NCBI RefSeq assembly: GCF_001639065.2
Contig: NZ_LQXO02000039.1
Location: forward strand, 1-64,000
Reading direction: 5' to 3'
Length of the DNA stretch: 64,000 nucleotides
Source of the DNA: Vibrio barjaei
Lineage (GTDB): Bacteria; Pseudomonadota; Gammaproteobacteria; Enterobacterales; Vibrionaceae
Of this stretch, positions 53,920 to 62,695 are shown piece by piece; position 1 is the stretch's first letter, and every line of letters starts with the position of its first letter. A program made the position numbers and the translations under genes. The notes beneath the pieces are model-generated. The model saw only the letters and a list, made by a program, of their open reading frames with translations. It searched no databases and was not told the DNA's origin.

Positions 53920-54645
53920 ATGAAAAGCCATGCTCACATCGTAATGCTCGCCTCGATGACATTGAGTGGCTGTGTTACCGTTCAGGAGGATAATACCAAT
54001 ACTCAACACACACCAATAAATATGGCTGATACACGTATTGCTTTGGGTCTTAGCTACATCAAACTTGAACAATATTCCAAAGCACGTCAAAGCTTAGAAA
54101 AAGCCATGAAATATGCACCCCACTACTACAAAAGCAGTTTGTCTTTAGCGTACTATTTCGATGTAGTCGGAGAAGTTGATAAAGCGGCAGAGCTATACAA
54201 GAAAGCGCTTAAAGAACACCCAAACAACGGCAATGTTTACAATAACTATGGTACTTTTCTGTGTAAGCAAGGAGAGTTTCAAAGAGCTGATGCCTTATTT
54301 AATCAAGCGCTCAACAAACCTAGCTACTATGCTGTCGCTGAGACCTATGAAAATGCTGGTTTATGCGCTCTAAAAGCGCAAAAAAGTCATCAAGCCAAAT
54401 ACTATTTCAACAAATCAGTTGAACACCAACCACTACGTCCCGTCTCCAGTTTGCAATTAGCGGCGTTAGAAATAGAACAGGACCAATTGCCTCAAGCTCG
54501 ATTGAGATTGCTCGACTTTAGTCAACGCTATGGTTATCAGCGAAACAACCTTGAGTTATTAATCGAGCTTGAGCGGAAATCAGAGAACTGGATTTTAGTC
54601 AACAAGTACCAAGCCTTGCTTGAGCAAGTTAACGTATCAAAGTAG
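53920..54645 (+). CDS. PilF/PilW-like TPR lipoprotein
   Basis: A 241-residue protein with lipobox MTLSGC (Cys18) and about five tetratricopeptide repeats (IALGLSYIKLEQYSKARQSLEKAMKYAP near 48-75, the next near 82, 116 and 154). It has the architecture of PilF, the pilotin for the type IV pilus secretin PilQ. Here it is alone, away from the usual pilF-ispG locus, so it may be a second copy serving another secretin. It overlaps the end of rlmF by 9 bases. Confidence 0.75.
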   Translation: MKSHAHIVMLASMTLSGCVTVQEDNTNTQHTPINMADTRIALGLSYIKLEQYSKARQSLEKAMKYAPHYYKSSLSLAYYFDVVGEVDKAAELYKKALKEHPNNGNVYNNYGTFLCKQGEFQRADALFNQALNKPSYYAVAETYENAGLCALKAQKSHQAKYYFNKSVEHQPLRPVSSLQLAALEIEQDQLPQARLRLLDFSQRYGYQRNNLELLIELERKSENWILVNKYQALLEQVNVSK

Positions 54646-55695
54646 TGCTTTGACCTTATCTTTTCTTTCTTCTGCTGACATAAACGTCCATGCCAAGAAA
54701 CGACTTTTCTTCTGCCCTTGTGCCATTTCTTGAATCACAATTTCAGAGACACCTAGTTTTTCTAGACGCTTTCTAAGTGGGCGAATATTGTCTTTTTTGG
54801 ATAGTAAGGTGCTAAACCAAATCACTTGTGATGAAAACTCTTTACTTTCCTGAGCCATATTAAGTACAAACGCTTCCTCTCCTCCGGGACACCACAGCTC
54901 TGCATTTTGCCCACCAAAATTGAGCTTCCCATCCAACTTGGCTGCACCGTATTGACCACGCGACTTTTGATTTTTCGAGAGATTGTTGTTTTTCCGCTCT
55001 GTGCCTTTTTGCGCGTCTTCCATCGACTTATGGAAAGGAGGATTGCAAGTGGTAGCGACGAAAAAATCATCAGAAGCAATCACACCAGCAAACATATGAT
55101 TGCTGTTTTGCTGATGTCGAATCTCAATTTTCCGCGCCAGTTTGTCGTTGTTATTGACGATCTCTTTGGCACAGTTCACCGAGATAGGGTCAATGTCAGA
55201 TCCTACCCAATTCCAGTGATGACGTGTCGCACCAACAATCGGATAGATGCAGTTTGCGCCAGTACCAATATCAAGCGCTTTAACCTTAAGACGAGCTTTC
55301 TCAGACTGCTCTCGCATTAAGTCATATTGCAGCCACTCATTAAGGCGATGAACATAATCCGCTCTGCCGGGAATAGGAGGACACAAATAACTCTCAGGAA
55401 TGTCCCAAAAGTTTATACCATAGTAGGCCTTGAGCAGTGCGCGATTGAGCAGCTTAACCGAAGCAGGGTCGGAGAACATGATCGTCGCCTCCCCTTTAGG
55501 ATTGCTGATAACAGAGTCCTTCAGTTCAGGGAGTGCTTGCGTGAGCTTTACAAAATCGTAGCGGCCCTGGTGAAAGTTGTCTTTGTGAAGACCCTCTGCA
55601 TGACGCTTAACTAGCTTAGTATCTGAGCTCACCATCTTGTTCTTCTTAGTGTGACCCGATTTGCTGTTGGCGCGTTTATTATTTTCGGTCTTCAT
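54637..55695 (-). CDS. rlmF: 23S rRNA (adenine(1618)-N6)-methyltransferase
   Basis: A 352-residue protein with a basic Lys/Asn-rich N-terminus, SAM motif KALDIGTGANCIYP (near 140-153) and the catalytic NPPFHKS (about 220-226) of N6-adenine methyltransferases. It methylates A1618 of 23S rRNA. It begins 17 bases inside the end of the upstream metallopeptidase gene. Confidence 0.92.
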   Translation of the reverse strand: MKTENNKRANSKSGHTKKNKMVSSDTKLVKRHAEGLHKDNFHQGRYDFVKLTQALPELKDSVISNPKGEATIMFSDPASVKLLNRALLKAYYGINFWDIPESYLCPPIPGRADYVHRLNEWLQYDLMREQSEKARLKVKALDIGTGANCIYPIVGATRHHWNWVGSDIDPISVNCAKEIVNNNDKLARKIEIRHQQNSNHMFAGVIASDDFFVATTCNPPFHKSMEDAQKGTERKNNNLSKNQKSRGQYGAAKLDGKLNFGGQNAELWCPGGEEAFVLNMAQESKEFSSQVIWFSTLLSKKDNIRPLRKRLEKLGVSEIVIQEMAQGQKKSRFLAWTFMSAEERKDKVKALL

Positions 55696-56188
55696 GCTTA
55701 AGCTCCTGATAGATCATAAATAGGCGCGCATCGAACTCTAGCTGATGATAATCAGGCTCCATATGACAGCATAATTGGTAAAACGATTTATCGTGCTCTT
55801 TTTCTTTGATATGAGCAAGTTCGTGCACCACTAGCATCCGCAATAATGGCTCCGGCGCATGTTTAAACACGCTAGCAATGCGAATTTCGTTCTTAGATTT
55901 TAGCTTGCCACCATGGGAGCGGGACACGTAAGTGTGCAAACCAAGCGCGTTGTTTATCAAATGAATTTTATTGTCCCAAATGACTTTTGAAATCGGCGCT
56001 GTTTTTTTCATGTAGCGCTGTTTGATATCCATGGTGTAATCGAACAACGCTTTTTCACTCTGGATTTGATGACGCTCTGGATAACGCTTTTCAAACCACG
56101 CAACAAAACGCCCGCTTTCAATTAGTGAAGATACTTGTTCAATAAGGTTTTGCGGATACCCCGCAATGTATTTGAGACTACTATTCAT
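55679..56188 (-). CDS. YgjP/SprT-like M48-type metallopeptidase
   Basis: A 169-residue protein with the zinc motif HELAHIKEKEHDKSFY (near 121-136), where HExxH and a downstream His bind zinc. It belongs to the DUF45/YgjP group of small cytosolic gluzincins. It is coupled to rlmF by overlap. The substrate is unknown. Confidence 0.82.
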   Translation of the reverse strand: MNSSLKYIAGYPQNLIEQVSSLIESGRFVAWFEKRYPERHQIQSEKALFDYTMDIKQRYMKKTAPISKVIWDNKIHLINNALGLHTYVSRSHGGKLKSKNEIRIASVFKHAPEPLLRMLVVHELAHIKEKEHDKSFYQLCCHMEPDYHQLEFDARLFMIYQELKHEDRK

Positions 56189-56294
56189 CCGCTTTTAGCG
56201 CATCCTAGGTTAAGTTTGTCGCCATTCTATAGAAGTCCCTTTTTGAAAGCCATAAGATGGTTCTGCCAATCTAACTGCTCTAAACCAACAAGCA

Positions 56295-56320
56295 AAAAAG
56301 CAGCCCGAAAGCTGCTTTTT
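56295..56320 (-). terminator. terminator of the catabolic operon (after ribB)
   Basis: AAAAAGCAGC (56295-56304) and GCTGCTTTTT (56311-56320) form a perfect 10-bp stem with a CCGAAA loop. On the minus strand the stem ends in a T-run. It lies 24 bases after the ribB stop. Confidence 0.88.
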
Positions 56321-56343
56321 GATTATTAGTGTCTGGTTAACTA

Positions 56344-57456
56344 TTAACTGGGTTCAACATAATCCACAACCTCCAAACCAAAGCCAGACAACGAGTGGTA
56401 TTTTTTGTCTGCCGAAGACAGGAGATTCATCTTGGAGACGCCGAGGTCAGCAAGTATCTGTGAACCAACGCCCACCTTTCGTGAGGTGCTGGTTTTCTTA
56501 TTTTGTGGGTAGTTTTCCCCTTGGTCTAGTGCCTGATAACGTTTTACTTTTGCTATCTGCGACTCAGAACTATCCTGCCCTTCGAGGATCACCAATATCC
56601 CTCCTCGATCAGCAATGGTGGCCATGGCTTTGTTTAGTGTCCATGACGATTGCGATTCGCGAGTAGAAAACAGCACATCTTGGAAAGTGTCTTTCACATG
56701 GACTCGAACGTTAGTCGGCTGCTCATCAATACTCCCCTTCACCATGGCATGGTGAATTTGGTTATCCACAGTGTCTTTGTAAGTCACCATCGAGAACTCA
56801 CCAAATTCTGTTGGGATCTGACAGCTTGCAACGCGCTCAATGGTCGTTTCTGTCGCGTTTCGGTATTCGATAAGATCGGCAATCGTCCCTAATTTAATAC
56901 CGTGCTTTTCAGCAAACATTTCCAATTGCGGACGTCGAGCCATGGTGCCGTCGTCATTGAGGATCTCAACGATAACTGATGCTGGTTCGTGACCGGCTAA
57001 TCTTGCTAAATCGCAGCCTGCCTCTGTATGCCCAGCGCGAACCAACACCCCGCCATCTTTGGCCGCCAACGGGAAAATATGCCCCGGTTGCACTAAGTCT
57101 TGAGGTTGCGCACCTTTGGCAACAGCAGCCTGTACAGTCACTGCTCGGTCCTCAGCAGAAATGCCAGTGGTAACGCCTTGTGCTGCTTCAATCGATACGG
57201 TAAAAGCCGTTGCCCAAGGCTCAGTAGGATTTTGAACCATAGGAAACAAATTTAACTCTTGGCAACGCTGCTGCGTTAATGTGAGACAAATTAGCCCTCG
57301 ACCATGAGTTGCCATAAAGTTGATATCTTGGGCTGAGATGCACTCAGCCGCCATCATAATATCACCTTCATTTTCACGATCTTCATCATCCATTAGGATG
57401 ACCATTTTTCCTTGTTTGTAGTCTTCAAGTACATCTTTGATACAGCTAATTGGCAT
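56344..57456 (-). CDS. ribB: 3,4-dihydroxy-2-butanone 4-phosphate synthase with degenerate GTP cyclohydrolase II domain
   Basis: About 370 residues from the ATG at 57456. The RibB domain (1-205) is intact: DDEDRENEGD (21-30), THGRGL, TGISAEDRAVT, and AGHTEAGCDLARL near 160-172. The C-terminal part (about 210-370) follows the GTP cyclohydrolase II fold, but the zinc Cys cluster is absent (VHVKDTFQDVLFSTRES), so the second activity is lost, as in other Vibrio RibB proteins. It converts ribulose 5-phosphate to the C4 riboflavin precursor plus formate. It follows the sugar isomerase gene by only 13 bases, with no FMN riboswitch in between. Confidence 0.88.
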   Translation of the reverse strand: MPISCIKDVLEDYKQGKMVILMDDEDRENEGDIMMAAECISAQDINFMATHGRGLICLTLTQQRCQELNLFPMVQNPTEPWATAFTVSIEAAQGVTTGISAEDRAVTVQAAVAKGAQPQDLVQPGHIFPLAAKDGGVLVRAGHTEAGCDLARLAGHEPASVIVEILNDDGTMARRPQLEMFAEKHGIKLGTIADLIEYRNATETTIERVASCQIPTEFGEFSMVTYKDTVDNQIHHAMVKGSIDEQPTNVRVHVKDTFQDVLFSTRESQSSWTLNKAMATIADRGGILVILEGQDSSESQIAKVKRYQALDQGENYPQNKKTSTSRKVGVGSQILADLGVSKMNLLSSADKKYHSLSGFGLEVVDYVEPS

Positions 57457-57469
57457 AAGAAAACCTTTG

Positions 57470-58315
57470 TTATTGTTCGGCAAGTTGTTGAATGTAGGAC
57501 ACACTAGATTTCAGTGCCGCTACAATGTTTTCCATACTTTCTGGGGAGCGCCCACGAATTGGGAAGGTGTCTTTGCGTCGATACATACGCAGTGGCTTTT
57601 CAATACTGAATGGTAATTGACGGTTAGCCAGCGTCTGAATAATGGGTTCAAAGTTAATTACCCCCTGCCCAAGAGCTGGGAACGTAAACTTGTCATCATG
57701 AATTTGCACATCTTTAATATGGAAATGCTGACAGAAAGGTAGCGCCATCTTAGCTTCTTCACTCGGGCTTAAGTTGGGCACAAGAGAGACTGAGTTACCC
57801 GGATCGAAGTTTAGCGCCAACGCGTCATGGTTAACCTCTGAAAGCATTCGAACGCCATCGTGAGCCGTCGCAAACGCATTAAAGTTATGGTCACCACCGT
57901 TCTCAATACAAATGACACACCCCTTGTCTTTGGCGTATTCCGATAACACTTTAAGATTGGCGATAATGGTTGCACGATCGGCAATTGGGCCGGTACAGGT
58001 ATTGAGATAAGTCACTCCAAGGTGATGAGCGAAATCGATTCTCATCATAAAATCATCGATCGCGCTTGGTGCAGCTAAATTCATGGTACAGCCCAGCGCA
58101 TCTGTTTTAAGTTGCTCTTTGTCCAATAGTGACAGTAAGTATTGAGCATGGCTCTCGGAGAACATGTCACTGTCAAGTTGACCAACATAGCCTTGATTGA
58201 AAGCAAATTCGACTTTGCCCACGCCCAATTGACTGATTGTTTTCAGCGACGTTTTTAAGTCATGCCCATCAAAAATCGCTGTGTTGATGGCTAATCTATC
58301 TAATATTCCCATCAC
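57470..58315 (-). CDS. sugar phosphate isomerase/epimerase-like TIM barrel
   Basis: A 281-residue protein of the xylose-isomerase-like TIM barrel (AP endonuclease 2) superfamily. It has CIENGGDHNF near 144-153 with the metal Glu, LNFDPGNSV near 176-184 with an Asp, HIKDVQIHDDKF near 206-217 with His/Asp and FSIEKPLR near 248-255 with the last Glu. It may isomerise a ketose, or decarboxylate a keto sugar acid as OiaC-type members do. The start could be either of two Met codons. It is embedded in the DhaK operon. Confidence 0.78.
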   Translation of the reverse strand: MMGILDRLAINTAIFDGHDLKTSLKTISQLGVGKVEFAFNQGYVGQLDSDMFSESHAQYLLSLLDKEQLKTDALGCTMNLAAPSAIDDFMMRIDFAHHLGVTYLNTCTGPIADRATIIANLKVLSEYAKDKGCVICIENGGDHNFNAFATAHDGVRMLSEVNHDALALNFDPGNSVSLVPNLSPSEEAKMALPFCQHFHIKDVQIHDDKFTFPALGQGVINFEPIIQTLANRQLPFSIEKPLRMYRRKDTFPIRGRSPESMENIVAALKSSVSYIQQLAEQ

Positions 58316-58328
58316 ATTAATCCCTTAA

Positions 58329-59237
58329 TTATGTTACTTGGAGCACCTTTTCCCATGTCACGAGCGACACCAACGAGAGCATAGTGGTGAACAGTATCAC
58401 GCTCGCCGTTGCTTCCTTTGCCACCTGATATCGCTCAGACAATAAGTACACGTTTATACCCGTTGGCAGACTGGCCAAAATCACCAAAACTTGAACTTCT
58501 ATTTGAGAAAGTTGAAATACAAAACTCGCGAAAAGCAGCATTGTTAGTGGAAATACAACGATTTTCACTGCAAGAAGCAGTAACACTTTCTCTTGCATCA
58601 ATGCACGGAACGGATAGCAACTTAGGCTTGCTCCAAGAATGAATAAAATAACCGGAAGAGCGGCCCAGCCAATGAGCGCTAAGCCATCAACAACTGCCGG
58701 ATAAAGAGTAATGCCCCATACATTAATCAATAACCCAGTGGCAATTGCGAGTAGAATCGGGTCAGTCACAACTTTTTTATAAGAGTAGAAACCCGGCTCC
58801 CCCGAACGAATCATAAGTATGTTGACCAAGGGCAACACCACGACCAAATTGGTCACGATAATTCCCATTAAAATCAGTTCAGCTTCTGGACCATACAGTG
58901 AGAACACCAATGGCACACCAATACCAACGGCATTAGGATACAGCGCAGAAATCGATTTGATCGTCGCCGCCGCTGCGGTGTCATTGCCTTTGACGAAGAG
59001 CCAAAGACGGACAGCAAAAAATAAACCTCCCAACCCCAAACCATAAGTCGCCAGTAGCTTTGGCGAAGGAAGTTGAGAGAGATCGGCGTGAACAAGTGAA
59101 GTAAAGAACAAACAAGGCGTAAGATAGCTAAAGGCAATATTTCGGCTCCAATCAATGCGATGTTTCGTCATGATTGGTAACGCTTTAGCGGCTAGTAGCC
59201 CAAGCACAATGAGTGATAGTAACTTCACTTGCTCCAT
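58329..59237 (-). CDS. AEC (auxin efflux carrier)-family transporter
   Basis: A 302-residue inner-membrane protein with about ten helices in two inverted halves. The characteristic GVPLVFSLYGPEAELILMGIIVTN and WGITLYPAVVDGLALIGWAALPVILFILGASLS segments match the AEC family. It probably moves an organic acid linked to the operon's pathway, in either direction. Only 2 bases separate it from the TPI-like gene. Confidence 0.83.
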   Translation of the reverse strand: MEQVKLLSLIVLGLLAAKALPIMTKHRIDWSRNIAFSYLTPCLFFTSLVHADLSQLPSPKLLATYGLGLGGLFFAVRLWLFVKGNDTAAAATIKSISALYPNAVGIGVPLVFSLYGPEAELILMGIIVTNLVVVLPLVNILMIRSGEPGFYSYKKVVTDPILLAIATGLLINVWGITLYPAVVDGLALIGWAALPVILFILGASLSCYPFRALMQEKVLLLLAVKIVVFPLTMLLFASFVFQLSQIEVQVLVILASLPTGINVYLLSERYQVAKEATASVILFTTMLSLVSLVTWEKVLQVT

Positions 59238-59239
59238 CG

Positions 59240-60016
59240 TTAGTGCTCCAACTTGCTATTGGCAATACTGAGCAGCTCAACGTAGCCTTCGGCATTCCAA
59301 GCCGTACGACCAACAAACACGCCATCAATATTGGCTTGGTCTAGTAGCTCCGAGGCATTAGTTAGATTGACGCTACCACCGTATAGAAGTACCACATTAT
59401 CCGCGATCTCTTGACCATAGCACTCCACCAGTGCATCACGGATTGCGCGATGTACCGTTTCGGCTTCTTCTTTGGTCGCCGGAGTACCTCCTTCTCCAAT
59501 TGCCCATACAGGCTCATAAGCGAGGACAACGTTGGCGACTTTGTCTAGAGGAACGTCATACAACGCAATCTTAACCTGACGCACAACAGACTCTACTGAT
59601 ACGCCCCACATCTTTTCGTCTGCGGTGTCACCGACACAAACCAGTGGTGTTAGGCCATGCTTTAAAGCCGCAAGCACTTTAAGATTGACGGTTTTGTCCG
59701 TCTCGCCGAACATAGCGCGTCGCTCAGAATGACCGATCTCCACAATAGAGACACCACAATCTTTCAGCATCAATGGTGACACTTCACCGGTAAACGCTCC
59801 GCTGTCTTGCCAGCACATATTCTGTGCGCCAAGTTTTATCGCTTCTGCATGTATCGTTTGTGCCATTTGAGAAAGGTAAGGGAATGGCGGAATAACAAAA
59901 GGTTGAATTCGGTCATCTGACCGTTCAACCGCCTGTTCCACTGCCGCTGCCCATGACGCTGCCGAGGCAGCGTCTTTGTTCATTTTCCAGCTTGTGCCGA
60001 CCCAGATTTTCTTCAT
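59240..60016 (-). CDS. triose-phosphate isomerase paralogue
   Basis: About 258 residues from the ATG at 60016, which overlaps the dhaL stop as ATGA (an upstream frame to 60034 lies inside dhaL). The catalytic residues are all present: Lys in SWKMN, His in EIGHSERR, Glu in YEPVWAIG, and the phosphate loop LLYGGSVN. It interconverts DHAP and glyceraldehyde 3-phosphate, or, as in the LerI/EryH relatives of tetritol pathways, a tetrulose phosphate. It is not the housekeeping tpiA context. Confidence 0.87.
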   Translation of the reverse strand: MKKIWVGTSWKMNKDAASAASWAAAVEQAVERSDDRIQPFVIPPFPYLSQMAQTIHAEAIKLGAQNMCWQDSGAFTGEVSPLMLKDCGVSIVEIGHSERRAMFGETDKTVNLKVLAALKHGLTPLVCVGDTADEKMWGVSVESVVRQVKIALYDVPLDKVANVVLAYEPVWAIGEGGTPATKEEAETVHRAIRDALVECYGQEIADNVVLLYGGSVNLTNASELLDQANIDGVFVGRTAWNAEGYVELLSIANSKLEH

Positions 60017-60645
60017 GCTGGAACCTGCTCGCACGCATATTCAGACATGAACTGTAAGATAAGAGACATAGATACCGCGCCTGGATCTGGATGACCCAGT
60101 GAACGCTCACCAAGAGTTTTCGCTTTACCAGTTGTGGCAATCATATCTTTAGTTGCTTCAACACCTTGCTTGGAGGCAGCAGCAATTGCAGGTAGGTTTT
60201 TCGTCAAGTCACCAGAAAGTTTTTCAGATGCTTCAACAGCTGCTACTAGGGCATCAATCATCGTCTTATCCCCTGGTTTTGCACCACCACGGTGATAAAC
60301 ACCTTGCAAACCGCCGGCTAAGAATGTCGCCAATGTTTCGGTATCCAGTTGCTCTGCACCTTTGATGGACTTAGCACCGCTACGGAACAAGGTACCGAAG
60401 ATCGCCCCAGAAGCCCCGCCCATGGTAGCCATCATAGTAGAGCCAATTTTCAGCATCAGCTTACTGACATCTTCTGGTTGAAATTCGTCCGTCAGCAGCG
60501 TCTGAACGGCTAGAAAGCCTCGCTCCATACCTATGCCGTGGTCGCCATCACCAATCGCTTGGTCATACTTAGTCAGCATAGGTTCGCTATCGACCATGTT
60601 CTTTGCCACATAAGCCATCATGTTTTTCGCCGTTAATACATCCAT
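60013..60645 (-). CDS. dhaL: dihydroxyacetone kinase subunit L (DhaL-like)
   Basis: A 210-residue all-helical ADP/ATP-binding subunit with GDGDHGIGM (27-35), whose Asp residues bind the Mg-nucleotide, and KPGDKTMIDAL near 121-131. SLGHPDPGA near the end is typical. It phosphorylates the substrate held by DhaK. No DhaM is visible, so it may use ATP directly, as tetrulose kinases of this family do. Two bases follow dhaK. Confidence 0.9.
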   Translation of the reverse strand: MDVLTAKNMMAYVAKNMVDSEPMLTKYDQAIGDGDHGIGMERGFLAVQTLLTDEFQPEDVSKLMLKIGSTMMATMGGASGAIFGTLFRSGAKSIKGAEQLDTETLATFLAGGLQGVYHRGGAKPGDKTMIDALVAAVEASEKLSGDLTKNLPAIAAASKQGVEATKDMIATTGKAKTLGERSLGHPDPGAVSMSLILQFMSEYACEQVPA

Positions 60646-60647
60646 TG

Positions 60648-61649
60648 TTATTTCCTCAAAGCAAATGATTCACAAGGTAGGTCGTAGAGCGCTTTCAGCT
60701 CATCATCCAGTTTTAATAAAGTAATTGAGTAGCCAGACATTTCCTGAGACGTACAGTAGTTGCCCACTAACGTGTCATGAACCGTGATGCCACGCTCTGC
60801 CAGAAGGGCATGCGCTTGCTTGGTCGCAATCAGAAGTTCCATATAAGTCGATGCGCCTAGATTATTGACCAAAAGGCACACTTCATCGCCAGATTGATAC
60901 GGAAGGTCAGTGCACAGATCATTAATGAGACGGGTGACGACGTCGTCAGCAGAGGTCATTTTCTCGCGGGACACACCCGGTTCACCATGCAAACCCATAC
61001 CAATTTCTAGCTCATCATCTGGCAGTTCAAAGTTAAAGGTATTGGTTTGTGGTACTGAGCCCGCCGACAATGCCACGCCAATTGAACGGGTGTAGTCGCG
61101 AGCGCGTTCAGTCACTGCCACAATTTGGTCAAAGTCATCGTATTTTTCAGACGCTGCACCAGCGATTTTTAGCACGTACAAATCACCCGCCGTACCACGT
61201 CTTTCTTCGATTTTTTCTAACGGTGCAGAAGCCACATCATCCCAAACACGAATGGTGTGAGTTTTGATGTCATCATCGTCAGCAAGTTCGGCAGCAATAT
61301 CAAAGTTCATATTGTCGCCCGCATAGTTTCCGTAAATGTAAATTACTCCGTTGCCATTGTTGACCGCTTCAGTCGTCTGCAAAATCACGTTTGGTGCAGG
61401 AGCAGCAAAAATATCACCCAACGCCGCCGCATCCGCGAGTCCCTTGCCGACGTAGCCTGCAAATAATGGCTCGTGACCTGCGCCACCACCAGTCACGATA
61501 GCGACTTTATCCTGAGGAAAATCAGTACGCATTGCCGCGGTAATACCCGGTAATCCTTCTAGCTTGCCATTCATTGCAACCAAGAGACCGTCAAATTGCT
61601 CTCTTGCCACCGCCATTGGATCATTAATCAGTTTTTTTGGCTTTCTCAT
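60648..61649 (-). CDS. dhaK: dihydroxyacetone kinase subunit K (DhaK-like), probable tetrulose/DHA kinase
   Basis: About 333 residues starting MRKPKKLINDP. I prefer the ATG at 61649 over 61661, since GGTGA lies before it and the family begins at this point. GGGAGHEPLFAGYVG (near 54-68) forms the substrate loop, and His in GLHGEPG (near 225-231) is the covalent ketose-binding residue. It should bind a short ketose (dihydroxyacetone or erythrulose) as a hemiaminal. It is paired with dhaL downstream. Confidence 0.9.
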   Translation of the reverse strand: MRKPKKLINDPMAVAREQFDGLLVAMNGKLEGLPGITAAMRTDFPQDKVAIVTGGGAGHEPLFAGYVGKGLADAAALGDIFAAPAPNVILQTTEAVNNGNGVIYIYGNYAGDNMNFDIAAELADDDDIKTHTIRVWDDVASAPLEKIEERRGTAGDLYVLKIAGAASEKYDDFDQIVAVTERARDYTRSIGVALSAGSVPQTNTFNFELPDDELEIGMGLHGEPGVSREKMTSADDVVTRLINDLCTDLPYQSGDEVCLLVNNLGASTYMELLIATKQAHALLAERGITVHDTLVGNYCTSQEMSGYSITLLKLDDELKALYDLPCESFALRK

Positions 61650-61666
61650 GGGGTTCACCATTTATT

Positions 61667-62677
61667 TTATTGTTGTTTTAGTTGATAACTTGTCGCCATT
61701 CGAGTGGTCAGCTTCAGTGCATTTTCCATTGCAGGCGTTGAGGCAACGTTCTTGCCGTAAATATCAAAGGCAGAGCCGTGGTTAGCGGTGGCAATTGGAA
61801 TTGGAATACCGCCCTGAACCGTGACGCCGCGGTCAAAGCCCATCATTTTCAGCGCTGTCGCGCCTTGGTCGTGGTACATAGAAACAATCGAGTTCATCGA
61901 TTCTTTCTCTACAACCCACATAGTCGTGTCACCAGGGAATGGCCCGAATGCTTCGATGCCTTTTTGCTTCGCTTTTTCAATTGCCGGTGTAATAGTGGTA
62001 ATTTCCTCATCACCGAACAGTCCACCTTCCCCACCGTGTGGGTTAAGGGCTTGAACGGCAATTCGTGGCGACTCAAAACCTGCAGAGCGCAATGTTTTGT
62101 CCATCAGCTCAATGGTTTCTAAAACCGAATCAACCGTGAGATTATTTACAACATTCTTGAATGGGATATGAGAGGTAACGCGACCCGCCCAAATGTCGTC
62201 GACAACGTTGACTTCACAGCCAAATCCTTGATAGCCAGTCAGCTCTGCAAACCACGACAGTTCATCACGGTGAGCCAGACCTGCCATGCTCATCGCTTGC
62301 TTATTCAAAGGTGCGAAGCAAATGCCATGGGTTTTATGAGCCAAGGTTAAGTCAACCGCTATCTTGAGTGTTTCAAGTACATAAGTTCCGCCTTGCGCCG
62401 TAGCTTTACCGTACTCAATAGGCTCGGCATGAGAGCTGCCAAATTTCAATAACACAGGCTTATTGTCGACAAAGTTGGCTTGCTCGAATGAATCAACCAC
62501 ATCGTAATCAAACGTCACTTGTGCGATGTCCATGCCTTTGCGAAGCTCATACTCGTCGGCAATGATAAGAATATTGGCTTGCTGTCTGTTTGCCTCGTCA
62601 GCGAGCACCTTAACCGCAACTTCAGGGCCAATTCCGGAAGGGTCACCTAATACAAGAGCAATAGTCGGTTTAGTCAT
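61667..62677 (-). CDS. PdxA2-like 4-phospho-sugar acid dehydrogenase
   Basis: A 336-residue PdxA-family NAD-dependent dehydrogenase/decarboxylase. LGDPSGIGPEVA (10-21), AQGGTYVLETL and the zinc His in HDQGATALKMM and LNPHGGEGG are present. In operons with TRAP transporters and DUF1537 kinases, PdxA2 oxidises 4-phospho-D-threonate or -erythronate and decarboxylates it to DHAP. This context, not vitamin B6 synthesis, fits here. The DUF1537 kinase itself is not in the window. Confidence 0.85.
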   Translation of the reverse strand: MTKPTIALVLGDPSGIGPEVAVKVLADEANRQQANILIIADEYELRKGMDIAQVTFDYDVVDSFEQANFVDNKPVLLKFGSSHAEPIEYGKATAQGGTYVLETLKIAVDLTLAHKTHGICFAPLNKQAMSMAGLAHRDELSWFAELTGYQGFGCEVNVVDDIWAGRVTSHIPFKNVVNNLTVDSVLETIELMDKTLRSAGFESPRIAVQALNPHGGEGGLFGDEEITTITPAIEKAKQKGIEAFGPFPGDTTMWVVEKESMNSIVSMYHDQGATALKMMGFDRGVTVQGGIPIPIATANHGSAFDIYGKNVASTPAMENALKLTTRMATSYQLKQQ

Positions 62678-62695
62678 GTTGTAATTCCTTGAAAG

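Noticed and set aside
61667..62677. Vitamin B6 gene pdxA
   Set aside because: Neighbours are transporter and ketose kinase genes, not the usual surA/ksgA context. A PdxA2 catabolic role fits better.
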